From contig NZ_CP011452.2 of NCBI RefSeq assembly GCF_001008165.2, positions 3,224,001 through 3,288,000 on the forward strand: a DNA stretch of 64,000 nucleotides. The letters run 5' to 3'. Made by a program: the position numbers and the translations under genes. Positions 36,003 to 44,083 of this stretch are shown piece after piece. Position 1 is the stretch's first letter; the number at the start of each line of letters is the position of its first letter. The stretch comes from Croceibacterium atlanticum. Its GTDB lineage: Bacteria; Pseudomonadota; Alphaproteobacteria; Sphingomonadales; Sphingomonadaceae. Below the pieces are notes generated by a model that saw only the letters and a list, made by a program, of their open reading frames with translations, had not been told where the DNA came from and searched no databases.

Positions 36003-36980
36003 GTGCAGATCGATACCGATACGAAGGCGGCATGGTCGGAACCGCTGGCCGGTGTCCAGCGGGAACTGCTGGGCGCGCATTTCCTCCTGCTCGGTCGGTT
36101 ATTGCGGAAGAGCGCGCGCCGGGATTTTGCCGGCGTCGAGCCGGATAGCCAGATGGAACGGCGGATCGTGCTCACCCTCTATCGGCTGGAGGAAGCGCGT
36201 GTTTCCGAACTGGCAATCCGGCTCGGCAATGACGTGTCGCAAGTCAGCCGGGCGCTGCGGGCCGGCCGGGATAGCGGCATTGTCGAACGGGAGAGGCAGC
36301 GCGATCCCTATCGCCTGACAGAAAAGGGCAAGCAGCTGGGAGCCTTGATCGACGAGGTCGCCTCACGCCGGGAAGAACAGCTGACCAAGGGGCTGAGCGC
36401 ACAGGAAATGTTCGAACTGGCCAGTCTGCTGGGCATTCTGATGCACAATGCCGCGCAGATACTGGCTGAAGAAACGGCCAGGGCACGAGATGGCGCCGAG
36501 GCAGAGGATCCGGCCGATCAGGCTATGGCCGAAATGCCCAGCCGGGTGCAGCCGGCCGTGATCAATCTGGCGACGCTGATCATTCGCGGGGCAACCTTGT
36601 CCTTCAAAAGGCTGACCGGCATTTCAAATTATGAATGGCGGATCCTGGCCAATGTCGCCTATCGCCCTTCCATTCCCTTCATGGAAATCGTGAACCATGT
36701 TGATAGTGACAAGGCCCAGGTCAGCCGCGCACTGGATGCGATGGTCGGGGCCAATCTGCTGGAACGGAGCAAGGGCGGCCGGAACGAGCCTGTCCGTTTC
36801 CAGCTGACCGATGAAGGCTGGCGGATTCACGACATAATGCTGCAGGATGCAATCAGGCGGAATGTCGCCCTGGTAGAAGGGTTGCGCGATGTGCAGCGCC
36901 GGCGCCTGCAATCCTATGTCGATCTGCTCAACGCCAATGCCGCCGAAATGGCGGAAAATTGCGCGGCGGGGCAGGACTGA
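36003..36980 (+). CDS. Tandem MarR-type transcriptional regulator
   Basis: 325 residues from GTG 36003, with GAAAGAG and AGGAGG upstream; the open frame runs back to 35841 without family character. It contains two winged-helix MarR-like domains in one chain: residues about 15-160 (recognition region NDVSQVSRALRAGRDSGIVE, wing DPYRLTEKG) and about 180-320 (DKAQVSRALDAMVGANLLE, wing PVRFQLTDEG). Ordinary MarR proteins are about 150 residues and dimerise; this looks like a fused dimer. It follows the NTF2-like gene and is the natural candidate to control the island. Confidence 0.82.
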   Translation: MQIDTDTKAAWSEPLAGVQRELLGAHFLLLGRLLRKSARRDFAGVEPDSQMERRIVLTLYRLEEARVSELAIRLGNDVSQVSRALRAGRDSGIVERERQRDPYRLTEKGKQLGALIDEVASRREEQLTKGLSAQEMFELASLLGILMHNAAQILAEETARARDGAEAEDPADQAMAEMPSRVQPAVINLATLIIRGATLSFKRLTGISNYEWRILANVAYRPSIPFMEIVNHVDSDKAQVSRALDAMVGANLLERSKGGRNEPVRFQLTDEGWRIHDIMLQDAIRRNVALVEGLRDVQRRRLQSYVDLLNANAAEMAENCAAGQD

Positions 36981-37359
36981 ACCGGCAAGTCCGCGTCCTC
37001 CAGCCGTTCCCAGCTACCGCATGATCCAGCCATCGCCTTGATCGGCTTGCGTATTGGCGCGGGGAGGCAGCCTTTGTGGGATGCCCGGCGCGACGTTTTG
37101 ATCCCAAGCGTGCACTTTATATGGTTGCCGCGTCCACCATCTGTTGCAGACCGGATCGCGGCGCTAGAGGACGATTCAGAGGCTTTTTTCGTCCTGCGCG
37201 GCCCGGCAGCACTCTGCCGCCGGATCAACGGATGGCGGAACATGGCCTTGCCGAACTGCCTGTTCGCATCGTGAAGATCGGGATGTGGCTGGGCATTCTG
37301 TCCTGATTATTGCGCAGGGCCATCCTGCACCGCCGCCATGGCGGAGAGAAAGACGCTGA
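36981..37359. other. 379-base intergenic stretch, no gene supported
   Basis: Open frames exist on both strands but none has a ribosome site together with protein-like text. The only notable element is the palindrome CCGCCATGGCGG at 37333-37344, which overlaps the leader of the following transporter gene. I see no terminator after the MarR gene. Confidence 0.5.
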
Positions 37360-38343
37360 ATGATCCGCCGTATCCTTGCCCTGTTCGATCCCTTCATCGG
37401 TGCCCTGCTGGCGACTGTCGTGCTGGCATCCGTGCTTCCTGCGCGCGGTGGTTTCGTGCCGGTGGTGGACATCGCAGCCGATGCGGGGATCGTGCTGTTG
37501 TTCTTCCTGCACGGGGCAAAGCTCTCGCGCGAGGCGATTATTCAGGGCCTCGCCAATTGGCGACTGCATCTGACAGTCCTGGCAGCCACTTTCGTGATGT
37601 TCCCGCTGCTTGGCCTCGGCTTTGCCGCCGTGCCGGGCCTGCCGGTGGCGCTGGCATCGGGGCTGCTGTTCCTGACGCTGCTCCCTTCCACGGTGCAGAG
37701 TTCCATCGCCTTCACTTCCATCGCCCGGGGCAATGTCGCGGCTGCGGTTTGCACGGCATCCTTTTCCAACCTGCTCGGCATTTTCCTGACGCCGGTTCTG
37801 GCCGTGCTGCTGATGGGCGGATCGCAGGTGGAACTGAGCTTCGATTCCGTTACCAAGATCGTGCTGCAATTGCTGCTGCCGTTCCTTGTCGGCCATGCCC
37901 TTAGGCCGCTGATCGGCGCATTTGTGACGAAGCATAAATGGATCCTCTCTAAGGTTGATCGCGGCTCCATCCTGCTGGTTGTCTATGCAGCTTTCGGCGC
38001 TGCCGTGGTGGAGGGGTTGTGGAGCGAGGTTTCCTGGACCGACCTGGCCATCGTGCTGGCCTGCTGCAGTGTCCTGCTCGCCGTCGTTCTGGCGCTCACA
38101 TGGTGGGCTGGCAAGCTGGTGGGCTTTTCCTACGAAGATCAGGTCGTGCTGCTCTTCGCCGGTTCAAAAAAGAGCCTGGCCTCCGGCGTGCCTATTGCGG
38201 GCGTGTTGTTCGCCCCGGCCGAAGTGGGTGCGATATTGCTGCCGCTGATGCTGTTCCACCAATTGCAGCTGATCGCCTGTGCGATCATTGCCAAGCGGCT
38301 TTCCGCGCGGCCGGATGTCGGGGGCAACCCCGCGGCCGCCTGA
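37360..38343 (+). CDS. Bile acid:sodium symporter family carrier
   Basis: 327 residues with about nine to ten membrane helices, of the YfeH-like SBF subgroup. Typical segments are GIVLLFFLHGAKLS, PSTVQSSIAFTSIARGN and the late motif FAGSKKSLASGVPIAGVLF. The ATG at 37360 is preceded by GGAGAGAAAGA. Members move organic acids with sodium; substrate is unknown. Position at the edge of the catabolic island suggests uptake or release of an aromatic or intermediate acid, but this is inference. It is a separate unit from the MarR gene (379-base gap). Confidence 0.88.
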   Translation: MIRRILALFDPFIGALLATVVLASVLPARGGFVPVVDIAADAGIVLLFFLHGAKLSREAIIQGLANWRLHLTVLAATFVMFPLLGLGFAAVPGLPVALASGLLFLTLLPSTVQSSIAFTSIARGNVAAAVCTASFSNLLGIFLTPVLAVLLMGGSQVELSFDSVTKIVLQLLLPFLVGHALRPLIGAFVTKHKWILSKVDRGSILLVVYAAFGAAVVEGLWSEVSWTDLAIVLACCSVLLAVVLALTWWAGKLVGFSYEDQVVLLFAGSKKSLASGVPIAGVLFAPAEVGAILLPLMLFHQLQLIACAIIAKRLSARPDVGGNPAAA

Positions 38344-38693
38344 AACTCTTTGGCCGTATCTATCGTGTGCCGCCGTGCTCCGGGCCGGCTGACCGGGCGG
38401 ATTCCCGTAAACCGAATCCCGCTTGCGGATGCGGTGTGGATTGATTGCGGCATCAAGAAAATAACCATGTCCAGCGGATTTCTGCAGATTTCCGGGGATC
38501 AAATTTGATCAGGCGCTTGGTGAAACGCGCCAAATTGTTGGTTTTACAAAAGATTATCCCGGGAAAGCGATTTTCTCAGTGAGGCTACCGATCTCGGCAA
38601 TTGAAAACGGGCTGTTTACCATCGGCTGCTAGGTAATCTGCGGGGTCGTTCGGAACACAAGGTCGCAAGAAGAACGTATCCAAGAGAAGGTGG
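38344..38693. promoter_or_regulatory. 350-base region upstream of the CHASE2-EAL gene
   Basis: No coding sequence supported. It contains a perfect 14-base palindrome GATCAAATTTGATC (38497-38510), AT-rich sequence (TTGTTGGTTTTACAAAAG, about 38535-38552) and then CAAGAGAAGG before the start. This may be promoter and regulator site for the downstream c-di-GMP gene. Confidence 0.35.
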
Positions 38694-41033
38694 ATGACAG
38701 CACTGACGGATCTTTGGCGAAACCAGCGCACCAGGCATGTGGCAATTGCTGCCCTGATTGCCTTTGCGCTCGGCATTTCCGGAATTGCTTCTCCGGCATC
38801 CAATTTCCTGCGTATCCTGCAATCGCGCCTGGCCAGCCACCCGGCGTCCGGCCAGGTGGTATTCATTGGCGCACCGGAAGATCTGGCCGATCCGTCCAGT
38901 CCCGGCCGCCGCGCCGCACTGGCCGACCTGATCGACGGTTTGGGAAGGGCAGGCCCGGCCAGGACATTCGTCACCGACGTTTTTGACAAGCCTTCCACGA
39001 TCGAGGCTGACCGTCGCCTGGGCGATGCAGTTGCCGGCACGTCACAGATATATTTCGTTCGTCGTCACATGACGACCATGGGTGGAGACGAGACGCTGCG
39101 ATCGCTGCCCATCATCACCGGCAATTCGGATGAGGTGGTGAGCAAGGAATGGGTCGATCCTTTCGGCTTTATCTGGCGCCTGCCATTCGCAGTCATGGAT
39201 GATGGGCACAAATTGCCCAGCCTTCCCGCCGCTCTCGCAGGTCAGATCGGTCCCGCAGGCGAAAGTTTCGCCGTCGATTACTCGGTCAGCTATTCCACCA
39301 TCCCCGCATTCACCATGGTGGAAGCCGCCACCATGCTTCGCACCGATATGCGCAAGGCGGAAGAAGCCTTTGCCGGCAAGACGGTGGTGATCGGCAGCGG
39401 CGTTGCCAACACCACCAATGTCGCGACCATACCGGGCCATCCCAAGGTGCCGGGGGCGATGGTATCCATCTATGGCGCGGAAACATTGCTGGCTGGGCTG
39501 CCGCCGGAATTCGCCTGGCCGACCATGTTGCTGTTCTTCACCGGCCTGACGCTGATCGTGGCGGTCATCAAGGTGAAGCGGGGCTCGCGGCGGATCGGTT
39601 ACGGTCTGATTTCACTGACCCTGATCGGCCTGTTTGCCTTTTTCACGGCTGAACACTGGCCCGCCAATCTGGCCGAAACCGCGATATTCCTGGCAATCTA
39701 TGGCGGGTTGCGCCTGTGGGTTGCGCGGCAGAATGCCAGCGCTCTCGTACATGAAGCGACCGGCCTGCCCACATTCAAGGCGCTGGAACGCGACCTGTTC
39801 CAGATGGGATCGGTCCACACGGCATCGGTCGTCGTGGCCAAGGTCCACCACTTCGATGAAGTGCTGTCCGCCCTGCCGGTGGAAAAACACGGCGAATATC
39901 TGAACATGATCGCTGATCGCCTGCGCATCACGCAGCGCGACCTGAAGATCTACACCAATGGCGGGCGCTATCTGGCATGGGCCGTGCAGGATCACGGCGA
40001 TGTCCGGCTCGAAGCTCATCTCAAGGGATTGCGCGCCGTATTCTCCAGCCCGTTGAGTGTTGGCGGTACTGCCGTGGACGTGGTGATAACCTTTGGCGTG
40101 GATTCCACGTCCGAAGGTTCCCCCGTGCGCAAGATCGCTTCCGCCACTGCCGCCGCGGACAAGACATCGGAAGCGGTCGCGCCGATCCACTTCGCCAGTG
40201 CCTCCAGCGAGGCGGACCGCATCTGGAACATCTCGCTGCAAGCCAAGATCGACGATGCGCTGCGCACGGGCGAAATCTACGTCGTCTATCAGCCGCAGAT
40301 CGATATACGCAGCGGCGCCCTTTTTGGGGCGGAGGCGCTTGTTCGTTGGGAGGATCCGGAACGCGGATCGATTTCCCCGTCCTACTTCATCGAACAATGC
40401 GAACAGGCGGGCCGCATGGAGGCGCTGACGCGCAAGGTCATGCGCGATGCGCTGTCCACCCTCGCAGCTTCGCCGCTGGCGGAAACCGGTTTCCAATTAT
40501 CCGTGAACGTCTCGGCCACATTGCTGGCCGATTATCGCGTAGCGGAAATACTGGAAGAAGCGTTGGCGGGCGTCTCGCTCGATCCGACCCAGATTACGCT
40601 GGAAATCACCGAAACGGCGCGCATCGTCGATTACGTCAAGGCGGGCCTGGTTATGGAACGCCTGCGTCAGACCGGCGTGAAACTTTCGGTCGACGATTTC
40701 GGGGTTGGGGCGGCGAGCCTGGAAACCCTGCATGCCCTGCCGTTTGACGAGGTCAAGATCGACCGGAGCTTCGTGGCAAAAACGCCGGATGACCGGAAAG
40801 CCCGCAAAATTGTCGAATCGGTAACCATGCTTGGCAAGAGTCTAGGCATGACGGTTATCGCCGAAGGGGTTGAAGGGGTTGAAGGGGCTGATGTTGTCGA
40901 AAGACTAAAGGAGGCCGGCTGCGATATTGCGCAGGGCTATTACTTCGCCAAACCCGCGAAATTCAGCCGTTTAATGGAATTCGAAGCACCGGCAAAGCGC
41001 TTGACCGACGGGGTGCCACGCCGACGAGTATAG
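38694..41033 (+). CDS. CHASE2-EAL c-di-GMP phosphodiesterase with degenerate GGDEF
   Basis: 779 residues. An N-terminal helix (about 16-34), an extracytoplasmic CHASE2 sensor (about 40-265), three membrane helices (about 275-345), a degenerate GGDEF-like domain (no GGDEF signature; only TNGGRYLAWAV remains) and a C-terminal EAL domain (about 520-765). EAL is intact (AEALVRW, about residue 546), as are the metal and loop residues in NVSAT, EITETA and VDDFGVG and the final EGVE. It should break down c-di-GMP in response to an external signal, favouring motility. It precedes the tiny 31-codon gene by 64 bases. Confidence 0.92.
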   Translation: MTALTDLWRNQRTRHVAIAALIAFALGISGIASPASNFLRILQSRLASHPASGQVVFIGAPEDLADPSSPGRRAALADLIDGLGRAGPARTFVTDVFDKPSTIEADRRLGDAVAGTSQIYFVRRHMTTMGGDETLRSLPIITGNSDEVVSKEWVDPFGFIWRLPFAVMDDGHKLPSLPAALAGQIGPAGESFAVDYSVSYSTIPAFTMVEAATMLRTDMRKAEEAFAGKTVVIGSGVANTTNVATIPGHPKVPGAMVSIYGAETLLAGLPPEFAWPTMLLFFTGLTLIVAVIKVKRGSRRIGYGLISLTLIGLFAFFTAEHWPANLAETAIFLAIYGGLRLWVARQNASALVHEATGLPTFKALERDLFQMGSVHTASVVVAKVHHFDEVLSALPVEKHGEYLNMIADRLRITQRDLKIYTNGGRYLAWAVQDHGDVRLEAHLKGLRAVFSSPLSVGGTAVDVVITFGVDSTSEGSPVRKIASATAAADKTSEAVAPIHFASASSEADRIWNISLQAKIDDALRTGEIYVVYQPQIDIRSGALFGAEALVRWEDPERGSISPSYFIEQCEQAGRMEALTRKVMRDALSTLAASPLAETGFQLSVNVSATLLADYRVAEILEEALAGVSLDPTQITLEITETARIVDYVKAGLVMERLRQTGVKLSVDDFGVGAASLETLHALPFDEVKIDRSFVAKTPDDRKARKIVESVTMLGKSLGMTVIAEGVEGVEGADVVERLKEAGCDIAQGYYFAKPAKFSRLMEFEAPAKRLTDGVPRRRV

Positions 41034-41040
41034 TAAATAC

Positions 41041-41068
41041 TTTACAAACAGACATGGTTAATTCTAAC
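41041..41068 (+). promoter_or_regulatory. Possible promoter of the 31-codon gene
   Basis: TTTACA (41041-41046), 16 bases, TCTAAC (41063-41068): partial match to -35/-10 boxes, 29 bases before the start codon. Judged by eye. Confidence 0.3.
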
Positions 41069-41097
41069 TACGGCTTCCAGCACAAGGAGGTCGAATC

Positions 41098-41193
41098 ATG
41101 TCCAATCGTAAAACTATGCAGGCACCGAAGGCTCGCACGGCTCAGTCCGCTCGTGGCTTCTGGGAATGGCTGCTCGGCGGATATTACCGCTAA
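41098..41193 (+). CDS. 31-residue small protein with its own terminator
   Basis: A very short gene with unusually complete signals: AAGGAGG ends 8 bases before the ATG, TAA stop at 41193, and a textbook terminator 23 bases later. The product has a basic N-terminal half (SNRKTMQAPKARTAQSAR) and an aromatic C-terminus (GFWEWLLGGYYR). That combination could give an amphipathic peptide that touches the membrane or a partner protein. It has no signal peptide and no cysteine. I do not recognise a family. The strong ribosome site and terminator suggest high expression. It might alternatively be a leader peptide, but no regulated gene directly follows. Confidence 0.7.
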   Translation: MSNRKTMQAPKARTAQSARGFWEWLLGGYYR

Positions 41194-41216
41194 GGCTTAG
41201 GCCGAACCGAGTTTCG

Positions 41217-41246
41217 AAAGGGGCCCAATCGGGCCCCTTTCTTTTT
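41217..41246 (+). terminator. Rho-independent terminator after the 31-codon gene
   Basis: Perfect stem AAAGGGGCCC/GGGCCCCTTT, loop AATC, then CTTTTT. Confidence 0.95.
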
Positions 41247-41348
41247 GGTGATTGGATACCTTGCAAACACAGCCCTAAGTCACTGGACTGACTCGACTCT
41301 GTGCACGCGTTAAGACACCCTCCGCCAATCGCTAAAACGGAGGATCTA

Positions 41349-41573
41349 ATGGCTGATAATTCTGTGGTTCATATGGGCGAGAATTCGCCTGAACAAGTTG
41401 CCTACAGGCTCATGGGATTAATCGCGCGAACCGAAGGCTATACTTTGGTTGGAATGGGGGACGCACCGCCCCGAGAATGGATCATTAAGACGTTTGCAGC
41501 CTGTCTTCACGCCGTGAAAGCCCCGAGTTATCCAGAAGACGCGATTGCCCTTCTTCCAGAAAAGCGCGGATAG
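41349..41573 (+). CDS. Small hypothetical protein
   Basis: 74 residues from ATG 41349, chosen because GGAGG lies 6 bases upstream; the open frame to 41301 is not protein-like. Soluble. Text MADNSVVHMGENSPEQVAYR and REWIIKTFAACLHAVKAP is reminiscent of short proteins found in sphingomonad genomes and phages, but I cannot name a family. It overlaps a convergent tiny gene by 89 bases. Confidence 0.6.
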   Translation: MADNSVVHMGENSPEQVAYRLMGLIARTEGYTLVGMGDAPPREWIIKTFAACLHAVKAPSYPEDAIALLPEKRG

Positions 41574-41655
41574 TCTCTGCGACGTTGACTAGTTTGCTGG
41601 GACTTGCGCCACTCGCAGCTGCGAGGCGCGCGACCTCAAACCTTGCTCCATACAT
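41485..41655 (-). CDS. Tiny hypothetical protein, antisense to the end of the previous gene
   Basis: 56 residues if started at ATG 41655 (AGGAG 8 bases upstream); ATGs at 41661 and 41673 also exist. The first 40 residues (FEVARLAAASGASPSKLVNV, AETIRAFLEEG) read like a small helical domain, while the last 15 are basic and run antisense to the neighbouring gene. Only one of the two overlapping frames may be real near 41485-41573. Confidence 0.35.
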   Translation of the reverse strand: MYGARFEVARLAAASGASPSKLVNVAETIRAFLEEGQSRLLDNSGLSRREDRLQTS

Positions 41656-41674
41656 TTTCATTTCTCCTGACATG

Positions 41675-41700
41675 AAAAAGCCCGCTCAATCGGCGGGCTT
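41675..41700 (-). terminator. Terminator downstream of the GGDEF gene, minus strand
   Basis: Read on the minus strand: AAGCCCGC, loop, GCGGGCTT followed by TTTC, an 8-base stem with a short T run. It lies about 140 bases after the GGDEF stop. Confidence 0.7.
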
Positions 41701-41839
41701 CTCTTCCGTTCGGCCAATACTTGCCAGCAAGATCTTCAAGCCATTTGCGGGGCTAAACCAATCCCGATGGTGACGGATGGAAACTGGCCGCTGTCGAGCC
41801 GGTCACTTGGGTGGGGCAACGCCCGAATCCGCGAGCTTT

Positions 41840-42979
41840 TCACAGCTTCTCGGCTGGATTCTCCTGCTCGTCCGCGCCGGCGACAAGCACCTGGTTTCGG
41901 CCGGAATGCTTGGCCTTGTAGAGCGCCTCGTCGGCAGAACGCAGTGCCTTGCGCGGATCTTCGTCGGCAAACACATCCGCCACACCGGCCGAGAAAGTGA
42001 TATGCCCGATCGGCTCGTTAGTGTCGCGATTGATCAGGCGCAGCGCGCCGAGCGTCTCGCGCGCCTGATCCAGCGCATCTTTCGATTGCAGCACATCCTT
42101 GCCGCGGAACAGCATCACGAACTCCTCGCCGCCATGACGGGCGACGTGGCAACGCTCGTTGGAAATCCTGCTCAGCACCTTGGCCACCATTTTCAGCACA
42201 CGGTCGCCCGCATCATGGCCATGCGTATCATTCACTCGCTTGAAGTGGTCGATGTCGCAAAAGGCAAGGCTCAGCGCTTCGTCATTTTCGCGTGCCTTTT
42301 CGCAGGCAGCGGTAAATTGCACCTCAAAGGCACGGCGATTGGGAAGGCCGGTCAGGTGGTCCTGTTCGGCATCGCGCTTCATCTGGCCCATCTGCCGGCG
42401 CAGCTTGCGCGCTTCTTTCTCGCGCGAGCTTAGCTCTCCTTCTATCGCGCGGGTCCGTTCGGCCATGCGCTGGGTGAGCGAGACGAGCCGGCCGACAAGA
42501 TTGTCTGTTCCGCCGTCCATTTCTTTCAGTTCGCAGGCGTGGCGCTGAAGATCGCTGCTGTAATCGCTGGCCGCACTGCGCGCGGCGGTGGCTTGCCGCG
42601 AAAATTGTGTCAGCACTTCATCCAGCTCGGACATCAGGCGCCGCGACATCTCCGCCTCATGGACTTCGGATTCGTGGTCCGGATGCGCATCGAGCCAGGC
42701 CTGGGTGATCCCGCCATGGGCGGAAAGCTGCGCCACCTGGAAGGCAAGGCGCGGCTTGCCGCCCGATGCAACGTGGAATGCGGTGGCCAGATTGGCCGGG
42801 TTCACTTCCAGATCATTGTCGATCAGGAATGCGCTGATCTGTTCCAGCAATTGGTGCTTCGGATCCGGCCGGCCGCCCATGCCGACATTGTCGGTGATCG
42901 GCGCGGATGCACCGGTGCGCAGCCAATTGCCGAGCGGCCGACGTGCGGCGAGGGAGGGAGAGCGGATGAACATGCCCAT
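41840..42979 (-). CDS. GGDEF diguanylate cyclase
   Basis: 379 residues, soluble. The N-terminal region (about 35-170) is helical and of no recognised family, with a probable coiled coil (about 165-210, ERTRAIEGELSSREKEARKL). The C-terminal GGDEF domain (about 215-365) carries DHLTGLPNRRAF, CDIDHFKRVNDTHGHDAGD and an active-site GGEEF (ARHGGEEFVMLF). No RxxD inhibitory site precedes it. It should make c-di-GMP, opposing the CHASE2-EAL protein. It lies beside the flagellar cluster on the same strand. Confidence 0.92.
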   Translation of the reverse strand: MGMFIRSPSLAARRPLGNWLRTGASAPITDNVGMGGRPDPKHQLLEQISAFLIDNDLEVNPANLATAFHVASGGKPRLAFQVAQLSAHGGITQAWLDAHPDHESEVHEAEMSRRLMSELDEVLTQFSRQATAARSAASDYSSDLQRHACELKEMDGGTDNLVGRLVSLTQRMAERTRAIEGELSSREKEARKLRRQMGQMKRDAEQDHLTGLPNRRAFEVQFTAACEKARENDEALSLAFCDIDHFKRVNDTHGHDAGDRVLKMVAKVLSRISNERCHVARHGGEEFVMLFRGKDVLQSKDALDQARETLGALRLINRDTNEPIGHITFSAGVADVFADEDPRKALRSADEALYKAKHSGRNQVLVAGADEQENPAEKL

Positions 42980-43075
42980 AAGAACGGAACGTTCACTAAG
43001 AAATTCAGCCCATCACACGGAAAACTGGAGATAAATCGCCGGAATTTAACCCGCTATTTACCCTGAATCTTAGTA

Positions 43076-43771
43076 TTATCGCACAATATCGCCAAGCAGC
43101 GCATCACCAGGGAAGGGCGATGGGTAGGTCTGGTCTTCCACCTGTGGCATTCCGGCTTGTGGATCGCCCACGAATTCCTCGCTCTGGAAGGCAAGCCACA
43201 GGGCCTGTGCAACATGGCTCACGCCAAGGCGCTGCATGATCTTGGAGCGATAGATTTCGACCGTGCGCGGGCTGAGATCCAGTTCCAGTGCAATTCGCTT
43301 GTTCGATCCGAAACGGGCGAGGGCGGCCAGCACTTCGCGTTCGCGGCGCGAGAGGGACTGAAGCCTGCGCGAGGCCGATGCGCGCGCGCTCTGCTTGCGG
43401 ACGATCTGTTCCATCCGGATTTCGGCTTCGTCCAGGACGCCGGCGAATTCATCGAGATCGAAGGGCCAGACCAGATGGCCGTGCGAACCCGACTGGACGG
43501 CTTTTACAATGAGCCTGTGATCGCCGCCGTCGCAACAGGTGATGAGCGGCAGCCAGTGACCCCGGCGGGCCATCTGTTCCTGAACTTCTGCTACGTCCCC
43601 TGCATCCTTGACATAACAGAGCGCTACAGCGCCCTTGACGGGCACGGCGTCGAATTCGTCGAAACTGTCCGCCGGACTGATCTGCCAGCCGCCAGTCGAG
43701 AATAATTTGGTAACTTCCGCCCGGGTGCGCGTGTCGGCCCCGATGAAGAAGATGCTGTGAATTGAAGGCAT
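43076..43771 (-). CDS. LuxR/FixJ-type regulator with degenerate receiver
   Basis: About 231 residues from ATG 43771 (frame open to 43798). The C-terminal LuxR helix-turn-helix is clear: LSRREREVLAALARFGSNK, ALELDLSPRTVEIYRSKIMQ. The N-terminal half folds like a FixJ receiver, but where the phospho-accepting Asp should be it reads AVALCYVKDAGD, and the invariant Lys is replaced (HLVWPFD instead of FLxKPFD). It is therefore probably not controlled by phosphorylation. Located between the GGDEF gene and the flagellar genes, it may regulate motility. No kinase gene is adjacent. Confidence 0.85.
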   Translation of the reverse strand: MPSIHSIFFIGADTRTRAEVTKLFSTGGWQISPADSFDEFDAVPVKGAVALCYVKDAGDVAEVQEQMARRGHWLPLITCCDGGDHRLIVKAVQSGSHGHLVWPFDLDEFAGVLDEAEIRMEQIVRKQSARASASRRLQSLSRREREVLAALARFGSNKRIALELDLSPRTVEIYRSKIMQRLGVSHVAQALWLAFQSEEFVGDPQAGMPQVEDQTYPSPFPGDALLGDIVR

Positions 43772-44083
43772 GATCCCCGACTGTCTGTGTCCATACATTC
43801 GGAACCTGGAAACAGGCCCCCCGATGGGACAAACGTCTGCGAAAACCGCAATTGGGCAATTGTCGACCTTGTCCGAATAGCGGAAGCCGAAGCTCCTGGC
43901 GGCAAGACCCGACTATCCGTTAACCCTGGTGCTGCTGTTTTCGCAGGAGAATGGCCCCCCATCTCCGTTGTCCCCAACAGGGTTTATAACGAAAGGAGCC
44001 GCAAATAGAACCGGTTTGTCTCGAAACGGGAAACCATAGGAGATCAACTAAAGTTGATTCCGCAAGTAAACCCGTTTTTCGTA
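43772..44083. other. 312-base region between the LuxR-type gene and fliS
   Basis: No coding sequence supported. Near the fliS end there is a nested dyad: AAACGGG (44024-44030) with CCCGTTT (44071-44077), enclosing ATCAAC (44043-44048) with GTTGAT (44053-44058). It may end the flagellar transcript or mark a regulator site. The rest shows nothing I can name. Confidence 0.4.

Noticed and set aside
37038-37274. 78-residue plus-strand frame in the MarR-symporter gap
   Set aside because: No ribosome site, mixed composition and an equally long antisense frame; not supportable.
41200-41340. Possible tRNA or small RNA after the 31-codon gene
   Set aside because: No cloverleaf or conserved arms; the only structure is the terminator.
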